Positions 21,130 to 32,619 of a stretch of DNA of 64,000 nucleotides are shown piece by piece. Origin of the DNA: Zizania palustris (lineage: Eukaryota; Streptophyta; Magnoliopsida; Poales; Poaceae); NCBI GenBank assembly GCA_019279435.1, contig JAAALK010000287.1, forward strand, positions 61,817,144 to 61,881,143. The letters run 5' to 3'. How positions within the stretch are numbered: position 1 is the first letter of the stretch; the number at the start of each line of letters is the position of its first letter. The position numbers and the translations under genes are program-made. The notes under the pieces are model-generated. The model saw nothing but the letters and a program-made list of their open reading frames with translations. It was not told where the DNA came from and made no database searches.

Positions 21130-23191
21130 TGTAGGACCAAAAGTAGCGACCGGAGGGGGGGTGAATGGGCGCCTAAAAATTCTTTCTAATTTATGGCTTG
21201 CTCCCAACACCCAACGCACCTCAAAAGACCAGGCAGCAAAGCGTGAACAGATCGCCTAAGTCTAAAAGTATCTAGCCTAGAAAAGACTGGTGAACCAGAC
21301 AGAGGAACACTAATACAATGCTAACAGGCAGATAAACAAAATACTCAAAACATGGCAAATCAAACTTCTCAGCAGATGATCTAAGTGTACATGAAAAGAG
21401 ATGAGAAGTTACTGTTCAAATTTGTCTCCTGTTCGAAACTTGGCGAAGCCTGCTTCGCAGTGTCGAAGACTGCTTCGCTGAGTCGAAGCCTGCTTCGCAG
21501 TGTCGAAGCCTGCTTCGGAGTTCTTTGTCGAAGTCTAGCGAAGGTTGTCGTTGAAGTGCCGAAGGTTTGCTGTCTAGCCTAGTTCGAGTGTAGCAGAGAG
21601 CGAAGTATGCTTCAAAGCGAAGTATGAATGTATCGAAGCTTGCTTCGAATAGAGTACTTCGAAGCCTAGACTTCGATCAAAAAGCTTCGAACAAAGTTCA
21701 CAGAAAAGCAATCTTCGAACAATAAGCGAAGCCCGACACACGGCAGCAAGACTAAATCGAAGCCTACACTCTACCTCCGGAGCTAGCTTGATCGAGGTAT
21801 GATTACAAACGTGGTCACCTTCGAACCAAGGACTAACTCTGAATGACAAGCTCCGAACCCACAAACTGTGACCCTCGAAAAAGGATTACAGCAGACAGAT
21901 CTCAGAAAACACACTTCGAGCAAAGTCTGCCAGAGACATGCTTCGAAGATAACTTCGAAGCCTATCGAAGTATGCTTCACAGAGCTCGAGTTAAAGTACC
22001 TTCACAAGGACTGCCGAAGTATGCCAAGAGAACAAAAACTTAGCACAAAGCATACTTCGAAGTAAGGTTTACAGTTCAAAAAACGGAATTGAAGTTCTAG
22101 CAAAGCCCTCAAAGATGTCAGATCGAAGCCTGCGTCACGGAGCTGAGGGACTTCGAATAGAGAAGGGGGCTTCGCCAGGAACAGCCAGAGAAAAAAGCTA
22201 AGTCCTGTCTACTCGATCAAAAAGGCTATGCAGTAAATAAAAGCAAAGCTAGAGTACTAGTGTACTGTTGCTAGAGAGTAGGTACTACTTGCAACAGCAA
22301 GAACTAGTACTACTCACGGGAAGAACAGAAGCAACAGAGACACAAATGCTCAGGAAAAACTAGCTGCACACATCAAACGAAGCCATAAAATACTTCAGAA
22401 TCACTGCACACCACATGACATGAACAGGGAATAGAAACTCACCGCATCAAGAAGAACAGAATAGATGCAGGAATAAAATGGCATGAGCAGGAAACTGGCG
22501 GCGCACAAACAAGAGAGAAAACACAGGGAACAAAAATGACCCAATAGATTAAAAAGTGAATTCTGGAAGGGGTAACCTAACCCTAGGGATTGGGGCCCTA
22601 TTTATAGGCTGCTCAACACTTAGGAATATTCCACCAGCCCCTTAGGGTTTTTACAAACGCTAAAATAAAGGAAAAGACTAGACTTCCCTTAGGATATTTT
22701 TACAGACTCGACTGACTGACTGTGGGCCTAGGGACAAAATAGTAAACTCCTATTTACAGATGACTTATCCGGAAGCTAAGCTTTCGTAGCGACTACGGCT
22801 TCTCTTCTGGACAGTCCGATACAAGATCAGCGGTCGTCAGTTTTGCGCGGAAACTGACAAAGCCTCCACCGACTTTGCAAAGGTACCCGGATTGGGCCGG
22901 CCCGACTCCGCAGCTCTCTCAGCCCGGCAATCGCTCGCTGCCCGTGTACCTGAGTCAATCCTGATCAACAACCCAGTGGGTCTTCTGCTGCTCTTGGCCC
23001 ATGTACCCGGATTGGGCGGCCTGACTTCGCGTCCCCTCTGCCCGATTGTCGCTCGCTGCCCGTGTACCTGAGTCACACGCGGCCCATGACGCAACAGATC
23101 TCCTCTCTTCTTCAGTCCTCTTTGACTATCGTTAACAATGACTCATCACATCTGGAGCCATGAGGCCCACACTATTCAGCATGGCTCCTCA
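21130..23191 (-). repeat. Sirevirus 5' LTR
   Basis: About 2.06 kb with the same ends as the 3' LTR (TGAGGAGCC ... GGTCCTACA on the minus strand). A TATA box (TATAAATA, minus) is at 22599-22606. It keeps four copies of the short repeat around CGAAGCCTGCTTCG near 21440-21520. Confidence 0.92.
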
Positions 23192-23422
23192 CATGTGTCC
23201 ACGCGGTCTGAACTAGTTCATTGAAAACTTCCAAATCATCATGGTTGTAATCTTATCTGTAACGAAATAAGATAAATCGTCACGGTGCAACAATTGTGAC
23301 GCGCCATAGATGATAACCATGATTTCATCATAAGTTCGTCATAGATATGTGTCACTTACGATATTGGCATTTACTATGACAAAAGTGATTCGTCTTGGAT
23401 GTGACTTTTTCTTGTAGTGAGG

Positions 23423-23819
23423 GACCCCTCCTGTCACACTTCGCAGAGCACGCCGAAGGTTACCCTTCGGCCAGACCCTTCGCACCGCCGGTCGGACCAG
23501 CGGTATAGCGTCGGTCTGACCGGCTTACCTTAGCCGGTCTGACCGCCAGTTAGATTGCAGTCAACTCGGTCCTGTTCTGGCCGGTTCAGTTTAATTATTT
23601 TTATACACTTAGATAGTTGAATAATTTTCCTCTAAGATTATTTGATTGTCTGGCGACTCTGTTATTCTCTTACCACTGTTTAAGAGTTGTCAGAACGTGA
23701 CGTCAGCGTTGTGTTACGCTTAGGGGTTTACTCCTAAGTATCCGCACGCTTTTGGATCGTCGGATCGGCATCCGTGTGTTTTGTGTTTTATGCTTTGTTG
23801 TTGGATTTTAGCGTCAACA
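23423..23819 (+). repeat. Right part of the solo LTR (family 1) beyond CACTA-2
   Basis: The sequence resumes after the AGG duplication of CACTA-2 and ends TTTTAGCGTCAACA, the inverted counterpart of the TGTTGA-type start. GGTCTGACCGG motifs continue from the left part. Between 23820 and 23852 lies the last stretch of CACTA-1. The segment recurs at 29235-29631. Confidence 0.72.
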
Positions 23820-23852
23820 ACTGTGTCACTAAAGACCGCTTTTGTGGTAGTG

Positions 23853-24513
23853 TTTCAAACTACCTCTTTCTACTCTTTCTAGTTATATGTTTACAAAAAA
23901 CGAAGAATTTAACACATGACATTATTTTGTTGACAAATCTGCTAATATATATATGTATGTATATCTAATCTTAATATTTTAAATCTAATAATGATATAAC
24001 ATTATTGTAGCACGTCTGTCTTCTATTTAAAAAGAGAGGTATCAAAATTTTCATTTAAGAAACTGACACCTTATCTTTCTTCTCACATCAGTCCTAGCGG
24101 AGAAGCACAGGCAAGGCAAATTTCCTATTTAATTCTCTGAACTACAAATATTTTATTCTCTCTATATACCTCTCACTCTCTCTCTCTATATATATATATG
24201 GGGGAGATTAGTCTATTTGAACAACAAAACCGAGTATTTTATCTCTTAATTAAAGTATATATACTAATTCATATAACTCTTTGAGACAATTTTATGTGTT
24301 TTTCCTCTCTAGATGACATATGATTTCATGTGTTACCGTACATTAATTCATTTAACTAAGTTGATCTAACTAATTATTTTATCTTAATTATTATCAAGCT
24401 CGTGAATTACACATTAGGTGTGTTTCATTGGCTAAGGTAAAGTACACATTAGTGGAATCAATTACAATGCTAAATAATAATAATAATAATGTATCCGATT
24501 ATTAGATTTGTTT
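23853..24513. other. AT-rich flank after CACTA-1, first copy
   Basis: Non-coding AT-rich DNA that follows the TTT target site of CACTA-1. It contains a (CT)n(AT)n microsatellite at about 24170-24203 and an (AAT)n run at about 24473-24490. The same flank appears at 29665-30325 with different microsatellite lengths. No gene is seen. Confidence 0.6.
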
Positions 24514-25818
24514 GGTGTGGTGGCTAGCACAGGAGTTCTAAAATGGTTGCTCAAAGTGTTACTGTTGCCTAGCTAGCCTCCACTATTTATAGGCCCTATT
24601 CAGCCCTGCGAATATACTACTTTACCCCTAGGGTTTATACTGTTTTGTCTCATCAGAACAAGGAGGTACAACATGTAGTCGACTTTATTTGGAGGCTTCT
24701 TTTGTCAGCTTTGCAGAGGAGACAACATCAGCTTTTGCAGAGCAGACACGATTAGCCTTTGTAGTCTTGGAATCTTCTGAAGCCCCCCTTCGCACGCGAG
24801 GGGTGCAGTAGCTTTGGCGAGAAGCCTTGAGTCTGATGGCCTTCGCTTCACCAAAGTCAGCCTTCGATACAGTGATGGTTTTGAGCCACAGCCGTCAAAG
24901 CCCTCTAGCCTTCACGCCATCACCTCTGGAGTGGACCACCACGGCTTCGTAGCTACTCCCAGCTCGAACTCCGTCAGTCCGTATACCAAAGTCATGCATG
25001 GCCAAAGTACCACAAGTTAGCCACGCTCCGAAGCCCTACCTTCGGAGTACCACCTTTCGAAGTCCCTCCTTCGTCCAAGGCCTCCGCATGAAGCATTCCA
25101 TGAGCACTTTGTCGTAGTGTCTCTCCCCGAGCACACTCCTCGACGAACCTCACCCGGACCATGCCTTTGATGCACCTCGACTTCTGAGACCTTTGTCGGG
25201 TAAACCTTCGAGTGCCTCCCTTCGGAGCACACATCGAATGCCTTGCCTCATTGCTGAGGACTTTGTCCACCATACTCCGAAGTCACTCCATTCAGAGTAC
25301 CCTTCGAAGTGCCTCGCCTCTGAGGACTTCATCTCAGGGTACCTCCAGCCGAAGCCACGCTCTGCACTCTTTGTCTTCACCTGGTGCACCTTGACCTGAG
25401 GACCAACCTTGACCCCACGCAGCCTTCGTGATCGAGCTCCCCGCTCGCCTGGCATCAAGCCTCCCGCTTGACCCAGGTTCACTTGCTGTGAACCGTCCGT
25501 CGCCTTCGAAGTCACCTACACAAAACAGATAAACAAACAAGTGTATCTAGTACCCCGGAGACCTCTCCGGGTAAACAGCCTCTGGTACACACTCCGGTGT
25601 ACCACCCAAAGTACCGAACACTTTGGTACAACTAGATCATCGTGTACTGTCAGACCCCTCCAATAGTCACACTCCACTGCAACAGCCGTAGCAAATAGAA
25701 ACCACCGAATCCTTCGGTGAAACAACCTTCGAACCTCTTCAGAGGGACCCATTCGAATCAGAGGATAAAATCTGCCAATCACTCATCACAGACTCTGAAA
25801 CCAACCCTTGGTTTCTCA
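24514..25818 (-). repeat. Solo Sirevirus-type LTR, second copy with intact far end
   Basis: This copy lacks the left 711 bases of the LTR (outside the duplicated unit) but keeps the end missing from the first copy. On the minus strand that end begins TGAGAAACCAAGGGTTGG at 25818 and is followed in the plus direction by CATAC, the probable target duplication of the TATAC at 8796. Confidence 0.75.
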
Positions 25819-25823
25819 CATAC

Positions 25824-26945
25824 TTTGCGGAATAAGACCATAGTAGAATAAGTAACATGGTGAATTTTCAACAGATTTTTTCCTTTGCGGAGTTAACTTT
25901 TGAACATAGTTATTTGTTAGCCACTAGTTTGGAAACTGGTTTTGTTCACATGTTTAGTTCAGAGTATTTTCTGTATTTATCCAATTTGAACAGATGTTTC
26001 ATATGGTTACATTCTTGACGTATTAGCCAATGTTGCCTTCTAGTTCTAGATGTTCACATGTTTAGTTCAGAATATTTTCTGTATTTATTGCCAAGACTGC
26101 TTATTCAATATATTTCAACTTGAGCTATACAACTTCGTCTCCCTCCCTGGTGGCGCCTCCAACCCGTCCATCTCCTTCCAAGTACACCACACTTCTGTGC
26201 TCGCCACATTAGCTCGACGAGTGGCGGCCGCCGCAGGCGGTGGCACCACCATGTTCCCTCTATCCAAGCATGCCAAATTGCTCGCTCACGCGCTGAATCT
26301 CCACCTCGTTCCCTCATTTTTTGGCGATATAAGTGATGTGATTTTTTTTGTTCATGGTTCTGCTTGTAGAGGTGGATCCACAACTGGAACAAGAAAATTT
26401 ACGATGTGAACTTGTGTTTGGAGATGATGGTTGCATGAACAAGAAGTTTGTCTTGTATAAACATTAATTTTGGAGTATGTATGAGCAATTAGTCTGTTTA
26501 GAATTGATGTCTGAAGATTATGTAATGTTCAAATGGAATGGATGTCTAAAATTTTTGGAATGGTGGAATGGGACAACATATCTGAATACATCAATTTCTA
26601 TGACGAAAAACAAACGTCATTACCAAATAGTGACACGTCATCACGCATGTGATGCTAGATCATCAGACATGTGGTGCCACGTAATCTTACACGTGCCACC
26701 AAGTAATTGGACGCATGGCACCACATCATCGGGAACGTGTTGACAAGTCATCGTACATGCGGCGCCACGACATCATCCACGTGTCGCCCCGTCATCGGGC
26801 ACGTGGCTCCACGTCATCAGCCACGTGGCGCCACATCATCGGGCATGTGGTGCCATGTCATTGGACGCGTGATGCCACATCATAGACACGTGGCGCCACA
26901 TCCGCGCCCACGTGACGCCATGTCAACGACAACGTGGCGCCATGT
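25824..26945. repeat. Second copy of the CACTA-2 interior and its CACGTG-rich array
   Basis: Matches 10617-11713 almost base for base: the doubled TTCACATGTTTAG segment, the GC-rich coding-like block (about 26120-26310) and the array at 26617-26945. It ends in the CATGT target site next to the solo Sirevirus LTR. Confidence 0.88.
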
Positions 26946-29003
26946 TGTAGGACCGAAAGTAGCGACCAGAGGGGGGTGAATGGGCACCTAAAAATTCTTT
27001 CTAATTTATGGCCTGCTCCCAACACCCAACGCTCCTCAAAAGACCAGGCAGCAAAGCGTGAACAGATCGCCTAAGTCTAAAAGTATCTAGCCTAGAAAAG
27101 ACTAGTGAACCAGACAGAGGAACACTAATACAGTGCAAACAGGCAGATAAAAAATACTCAAAACATGGAAAATCAAACTTCTCAGCAGATGATCTAAGTG
27201 TACATGAAAAGAGATGAGAAGTTACTGTTCAAATTTGTCTCCTGTTCGAAACTTGGCGAAGCCTGCTTCGTAGTGTCGAAGCCTGCTTCACTGAGTCGAA
27301 GCCTGCTTCGCAGTGTCGAAGCCTGCTTCGGAGTTCTTTGTCGAAGTCTAGCGAAGGTTGTTGTTGAAGTGCCGAAGGTTTGCTGTCTAGCCTAGTTCGA
27401 GTGTAGCAGAGAGCGAAGTATGCTTCGAAGCGAAGTATGAATGTATCAAAGCTTGCTTCGAACAGAGTACTTCGAAGCCTAGACTTCAATCAGAAAGCTT
27501 CGAACAAAGTTCACAGAAAAGCAATCTTTGAACGAGAAGCGAAGCCCGACACACGGCAACAAGACTAAATCGAAGCCTACACTCTACCTCCGGAGCTAGC
27601 TTGATCAAGGTATGATTACAAACGTGGTCACCTTCAAACCAAGGACTAACTCCGAATGACAAGCTCCAAACCCACAAACTGTGACCCTCAAAAAGGATTG
27701 TAGCAGACAGATCTTAGAAAACACACTTCGAGCAAAGTCTGCCAGAGACACGCTTCGAAAATAACTTCGAAGCCTATCGAAGTATGCTTCACAGAGCTCG
27801 AGTTGAAGTACCTTCGCAAGGACTGCCGAAGTATGCCAAGAGAACAAAAACTAAGCACAGAGCATACTTCGAAGTAAGGTTTACAGTTCAAAAACGGAAT
27901 TGAAGTTCTAGCAAAGCCCTCAAAGATGTCAGATCGAAGCCTGCCTCACGGAGCTGAGGGACTTCAAACAGAGAAGGGGGCTTCGCCAGAAACAGCCAGA
28001 GAAAAAGGCTAAGTCTTGTCTACTCGATCAAAAAGGCTATGCAGTAAAAAAAGCAAAGCTAGAGTTCTAGTGTACTGTTGCTAGAGAGTAGGTACTACTT
28101 GCAACAACAAGAACTAGTACTACTCACGGGAAGAACAGAAGCAACAGAGACACAAATGCTCAGGAAAAACTAGCTGCGCACATCAAACGAAGCCATAAAA
28201 TACTGCAGAATCGCTACACACCACATGACACGAACAAGGAATAGAAACTCACTGCATCAAGAAGAACATAATAGATGCAGGAATAAAATGGCATGAGCAG
28301 GAAACTAACGGCGCACAAATAGGAGAGAGAAAACGCAGGGAACAAAAATGACCCAATAGATTAAAAAGTGAATTTTGGAAGGGGTAACCTAACCCTAGGG
28401 ATTGAGGCCCTATTTATAGGCTGCCCAACACTTAGGAATATTCCACCAGCCCCTTAGGGTTTTTACAAACGCTAAAATAAAGGAAAAGACTAGACTTCCC
28501 TTATGATATTTTTACAGACTCGACTGACTGACTGTGGGCCTAGGGATAAAATAGTAAACTCCTATTTACAGATGACTTATCCGGAAGCTAAGCTTTCGTA
28601 GAGACTACGGCTTCTCTTTTGGACAGTCCGATACAAGATCAGCGGTCGTCAGTTTTGCGCGGAAACTGACAAAGCCTCCACCGACTTTGCAAAGGTACCC
28701 GGATTGGGCCGGCCCGACTCCACAGCTCTCTCAGCCCGGCAATCGCTCGCCGCCCGTGTACCTGAGTCAATCCTGATCAACAACTCAGTGGGTCTTCTGC
28801 TGCTCTTGGCCCATGTACCCGGATTGGGCGGCCTGACTTCGCGTCCCCTCTGCCCGATAGTTGCTCGCTGCCCGTGTACCTGAGTCACACGCGGCCCATG
28901 ACACAACAGATCTCCTCTCTTCTTCAGTCCTCTTTGACTATCGTTAACAATGACTCATCACATCTGGAGCCATGAGGCCCACACTATTCAGCATGGCTCC
29001 TCA
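26946..29003 (-). repeat. Solo LTR left by the Sirevirus in the duplicated unit
   Basis: A single LTR of 2058 bases flanked by the same CATGT duplication (26941-26945 and 29004-29008) as the full element at 11714-23191, with no internal sequence. Most of it shares changed bases with the LTR at 11714-13735 (for example TTCAAACC and CTCAAAAA). Its last 350 bases share those of the LTR at 21130-23191 (GCAAAGGTACCCGG, GGGCGGCCTGACTTCGCG). Confidence 0.92.
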
Positions 29004-29664
29004 CATGTGTCCACGCGGTCTGAACTAGTTCATTGAAAACTTCCAAATCATCATGGTTGTAATCTTATCTGTAACGAAATAAGATAAATCGTCACGGTGC
29101 AACAATTGTGACGCGCCATAGATGATAACCATGATTTCATCATAAGTTCGTCATAGATATGTGTCACTTACGATATTGGCATTTACTATGACAAAAGTGA
29201 TTCGTCTTGGATGTGACTTTTTCTTGTAGTGAGGGACCCCTCCTGTCACACTTCGCAGAGCACGCCGAAGGTTACCCTTCGGCCAGACCCTTCGCACCGC
29301 CGGTCGGACCAGCGGTATAGCGTCGGTCTGACCGGCTTACCTTGGCCGGTCTGACCGCCAGTTAGATTGCAGTCAACTCGGTCCTGTTCTGGCCGGTTCA
29401 GTTTAATTATTTTTATACACTTAGATAGTTGAATAATTTTCCTCTAAGATTATTTGATTGTCTGGCGACTCCGTTATTCTCTTACCACTGTTTAAGAGTT
29501 GTCAGAACGTGACATCAGCGTTGTGTTACGCTTAGGGGTTTACTCCTAAGTATCCGCACGCTTTTGGATCGTCGGATCGGCATCCGTGTGTTTTGTGTTT
29601 TACGCTTTGTTGTTGGATTTTAGCGTCAACAACTGTGTCACTAAAGACCGCTTTTGTGGTAGTG
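29004..29664. mobile_element. Second copy of the right ends of CACTA-2, solo LTR family 1 and CACTA-1
   Basis: CACTA-2 ends at 29231 (TTTTTCTTGTAGTG) followed by its AGG site, the LTR remainder runs 29235-29631, and CACTA-1 ends at 29664 (TTTTGTGGTAGTG) followed by TTT. The left ends are absent, so none of these copies is a complete element. Confidence 0.88.
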
Positions 29665-30560
29665 TTTCAAACTACCTCTTTCTACTCTTTCTAGTTATAT
29701 GTTTACAAAAACGAAGAATTTAACACATGACATTATTTTATTGACAAATCTGCTAATATATATATGTATGTATATCTAATCTTAATATTTTAAATCTAAT
29801 AATGATATAACATTATTGTAGCACGTCTGTCTTCTATTTAAAAAGAGAGGTATCAAAATTTTCATTTAAGAAAATGACACCTTATCTTTCTTCTCACATC
29901 AGTCCTAGCGGAGAAGCACAGGCAAGGCAAATTTCCTATTTAATTCTCTGAACTACAAATATTTTATTCTCTCTATATACCTCTCTCTCTCTATATATAT
30001 ATATATATGGGGGAGATTAGTCTATCTGAACAACAAAACCGAGTATTTTATCTCTTAATTAAAGTATATATACTAATTCATATAACTCTTTGAGACAATT
30101 TTATGTGTTTTTCCTCTGTAGATGACATATGATTTCATGTGTTACCGTACATTAATTCATTTAACTAAGTTGATCTAACTAATTATTTTATCTTAATTAT
30201 TATCAAGCTCGTGAATTACACATTAGGTGTGTTTCATTGGCTAAGGTAAAGTACACATTAGTGGAATCAATTACAATGCTAAATAATAATAATAATAATG
30301 TATCCGATTATTAGATTTGTTTGGTCGATAAGTGTAATGCATTTTGTTTATGTTATAGTCTTTTTTGTACGCAATAGGACTCTATTTGAGCCGTAACAAA
30401 ATGGGTTTACACTGCATTTTGGTTGTAATCAATTTTCTTTAGGTCCTATAACAATTATCCGCGTATTTGATTGATATGATTACAGTTCAGCTTGTCGACA
30501 TTAGAGTCTACGTGGGTGCTCTTTGTCAAGTTGTTTCCCTTGTTTTCGCTCAAGGACGAG
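29665..30560. other. AT-rich flank, duplicated to 30325 then single-copy
   Basis: The first part repeats 23853-24513, with a longer (CT)n(AT)n tract at about 29982-30008. After 30325 the sequence is unique in the window and ends at the LTR that starts at 30561. No gene or RNA feature is seen. Confidence 0.6.
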
Positions 30561-31987
30561 TGATGAGCCATGTTGAAGATCATGGGCCTCATGATTCTAG
30601 AAGTGATGAGTATTGTAAACAGAAGTCAAAGAGAGGAATAAAGAGATGAAGAAGAGAAGAGAAGATTTGTCGTGTCTTGACCGTGTGTGACTCAGGTACA
30701 CAGGTGGCAAGCGACTGCTGGGCAGAGGGGTCGTGGAGTCGGGCCAGCCCAATCCGTATGTTTTGTCGGTTTCAGTGCAAAACCGACACACCCAATCTGA
30801 AACGTTCATCGGAGGTCCGATGATCTTGAAGCGAAGTCGTAGCTTCTATGAAAGCTCCGTGTCAGGATAAGCTATCTTTAGATAGAATTTTACTATTTTG
30901 CTATTGGGCCTGCAGTTTAATTTTTGCATCTGTGTGTATTTTACCTTGGTGGTAAATACGTATTTTCAAGTTTTTAAATTGCTTATAAAAACCTTATATT
31001 CCTAGATTTCTACTAACTCATTCAAATTAGAAAATCAGAGTTCATCCTTTTATCCCTTTTTCTCTACTGCACATCTCCTATTTCTACATGTGGCGACACA
31101 TACCAGGCGGTCGGCGGTTGGTGACAGATTCACAGTTCCGATTCTTTTTCTTGTTACCGGTCTTTCTCCGAGTGCACAGAAGCGCTGCAGTTTGAGCGGG
31201 GACGAAGTCCTGTGGAGAGAAGATGTGTGGCGACGCGTAGCAGACGATCGGCATTTGGCCACAATAGCAATAGCTCTTGGCTGCCGCATGGAGAGCTGGG
31301 CAGCAGAATGAACAGGCTGCCTGGCGTGGGGGTTGGTTCAAGTTCCAGGCGACGAGTGGTGGTGGTATTCTCCACGGGAAATTTTTTGGTATTGGAGGCA
31401 ACGCCAAGTCATGGCTGAAGGAAGCATGTCGTGTGAATACAAGCTCATAGATCCCATACCTCCTGCACAAAAATCAAGGTAGGAAAGGTAAATACATTTT
31501 ACCTTTCTATTTTAATTCAGTTGTTGAAATTCTTTTACCTTTGCATTTAATTCGGTCATCGAAATGCTTGCAAAATTTTTTATGGGCTGCACCTGCTTTA
31601 TGAAATGCCTGTGAACTGTAGTTGTTTGCTATGAGCTTGGTGAAACATCTGTGATTTGTTAAGATGATTATTGATTTGTCATCTATTTTGTGAGTGGTGT
31701 TAATCTGCCTTTAAGCACTATGGTGGTGTCTTTTTGATTAGGACACCAGTCATTTTTTAGACTAGATTATTTTTAGTACTTATGATCTCTTAGACTGACA
31801 CTTCATATCATATCTGACAAGAGAGTGATAGCACTAGGTTTTCATCACTATTTTTAGTCTAAAACTTGTTTTCTTTTGCTGTTGTGTTTTGAGGTGCGTT
31901 GGGTGTTAAAAGGGAAGGTCATCTATTCAAAAGGATTTGTCGAGGCACCCATTCAGTCCCCTTCTGTTCGCTACTCTCGGTCCAACA
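30561..31987 (+). repeat. 5' LTR of a second, truncated Sirevirus relative
   Basis: It begins TGATGAGCCATGTTGAAG, close to the TGAGGAGCC start of the full Sirevirus LTR, and shares landmarks such as GGGCCTCATG and GTCAAAGAGAGG. It ends CTCTCGGTCCAACA right before a primer-binding site. At about 1.43 kb it is shorter and strongly diverged from the other LTRs. Confidence 0.78.
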
Positions 31988-31989
31988 AG

Positions 31990-32362
31990 TGGTATTAGAG
32001 CAATGTTTGGGTTTTTCCATGCCTTAATCTGTTCTAATCCAAGGTAGAGATCATGACTTCTGCTGGGAATGTCCCGTCTCTTGAGGTCTTTGTATATAAT
32101 TATTGGAAGACTCGCATTCGAGCCTATCTATTGAGACAGATCTTGAGAATATGAGATATGTGTGTTCATTCCACTTTCACTGTGATTCCGCCTGCTGAGC
32201 ATACTACCCTTGAGATAGTCGCTCAGCATGACCTGAACAACGAGGTTGTGAACATTCTGTTTTCTGGTTTAGGTCCCAGTGAGTTTGAGCGCGTTAGCCA
32301 TCTCGACACTGCTTGAGAGATCTGAGCTACCCTCCAAGCACACCATGAGGGGACAATCAGGT
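31990..32362 (+). pseudogene. Primer-binding site and gag start of the truncated Sirevirus relative
   Basis: TGGTATTAGAGC at 31990-32001 is a one-mismatch initiator-Met primer site. The gag frame starts near 32053 with MTSAGNVPSLEVFVYNYW and runs through VVNILFSGLGPSEFERVSHL to HHEGTI, interrupted by TGA and TAG stops (for example after RQILRI). It is the close equivalent of the gag start on the minus strand at 21064. At 32362 it is cut by the LTR of another element. Confidence 0.85.
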
Positions 32363-32585
32363 GTTAGCCCTGCACACTATATAAGCACAGGGGCAGTTTA
32401 GGAGTGGGGTGTGTTTTGAGTTAGGAATATCCACCTGGTTCCGCTAGGGTCCCCGAGTCACTGCTGTCGTGCCACCACGGCGCCGCCGCACCGCCGAGGT
32501 CGAGGACCTCGACCGGTTCCTTCTTTTCAATACAATCTACATTCAGGAGTGCGTCCAATCTTGTCTTCCCTTGTGACCGGTGACA
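32363..32585 (+). repeat. Truncated 5' LTR of the small element
   Basis: Matches 49853-50069, including the TATA box (TATATAA, 32378-32384), the GGAGTGGGGTGTGTTTTGAG block and the TGACCGGTGACA end. The first half of the LTR is missing and joined to a Sirevirus gag fragment. Confidence 0.85.
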
Positions 32586-32619
32586 ACTTGGTATCAGAGC
32601 TCTCGGGTTCTTCCACTGT

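Larger units (their letters stand above)
11714..23191 (-). mobile_element. Full-length Sirevirus (Ty1/copia) retrotransposon, decayed
   Basis: LTRs lie at 11714-13735 and 21130-23191, flanked by a perfect 5-bp duplication CATGT (11709-11713 and 23192-23196). On the minus strand the order is 5' LTR, Met-tRNA primer site, gag, protease, integrase, RT, RNase H, a long 3' non-coding region with several polypurine tracts, and 3' LTR: the Ty1/copia order. A long coiled-coil gag, the zinc knuckle plus second degenerate knuckle, and multiple polypurine tracts are Sirevirus traits. Stops and frameshifts in gag and pol make it non-functional. The two LTRs differ at many sites, so the insertion is not recent. 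Confidence 0.93.
5887..23419. mobile_element. CACTA-2: CACTA transposon inserted in the solo LTR, carrying a PsaL fragment
   Basis: The left end is CAGTACTAGAAATC (third base changed from CACTA) and the right end reads TTTTTCTTGTAGTG. The 3-bp duplication AGG flanks both sides (5884-5886 and 23420-23422), and the LTR sequence continues across it. Subterminal motifs around TGACGA and ATCATC are present on both sides (5900-6060 and 23230-23400). Without later insertions the element is about 4.3 kb and has no transposase gene. It contains an AT-rich 500-bp tandem repeat, a PsaL pseudogene, an unidentified coding-like stretch and a short-repeat array. A Sirevirus and a solo LTR have inserted into it. 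Confidence 0.82.
1959..23852. mobile_element. CACTA-1: non-autonomous CACTA transposon, outermost element of the first nest
   Basis: The left end reads CACTACCATAGAAATATA and the right end, on the other strand, CACTACCACAAAAGCGG, with the 3-bp target duplication TTT at 1956-1958 and 23853-23855. Both sides carry many copies of a subterminal motif of the type TTAGTGACGGGT and its complement (about 1980-3200 and 4740-4980), typical of CACTA elements. Without its insertions the element is about 3.05 kb: 1959-4984 plus 23825-23852. It encodes no recognisable TnpA or TnpD and carries a B3-domain gene instead. Its right end is present a second time at 29664 because of the tandem duplication. Confidence 0.82.
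24514..30325. repeat. Second unit of a direct tandem duplication (first unit 9512-24513)
   Basis: From 24514 the sequence repeats that starting at 9512 at about 99 percent identity by eye, through the solo LTR, the CACTA-2 interior and array, a Sirevirus LTR, and the right ends of CACTA-2, LTR family 1 and CACTA-1 plus flank, to 30325. The breakpoints share GGT (24514-24516; 30323-30325), a microhomology junction. The unit is shorter because it holds a solo LTR where the first has the whole Sirevirus. It keeps 230 bases (25616-25845) that the first unit lost. Confidence 0.93.

Noticed and set aside
31084..31470. Open frames on both strands within the LTR at 30561-31987
   Set aside because: Mutually overlapping, without domains, and inside an LTR defined by its ends and primer-binding site.
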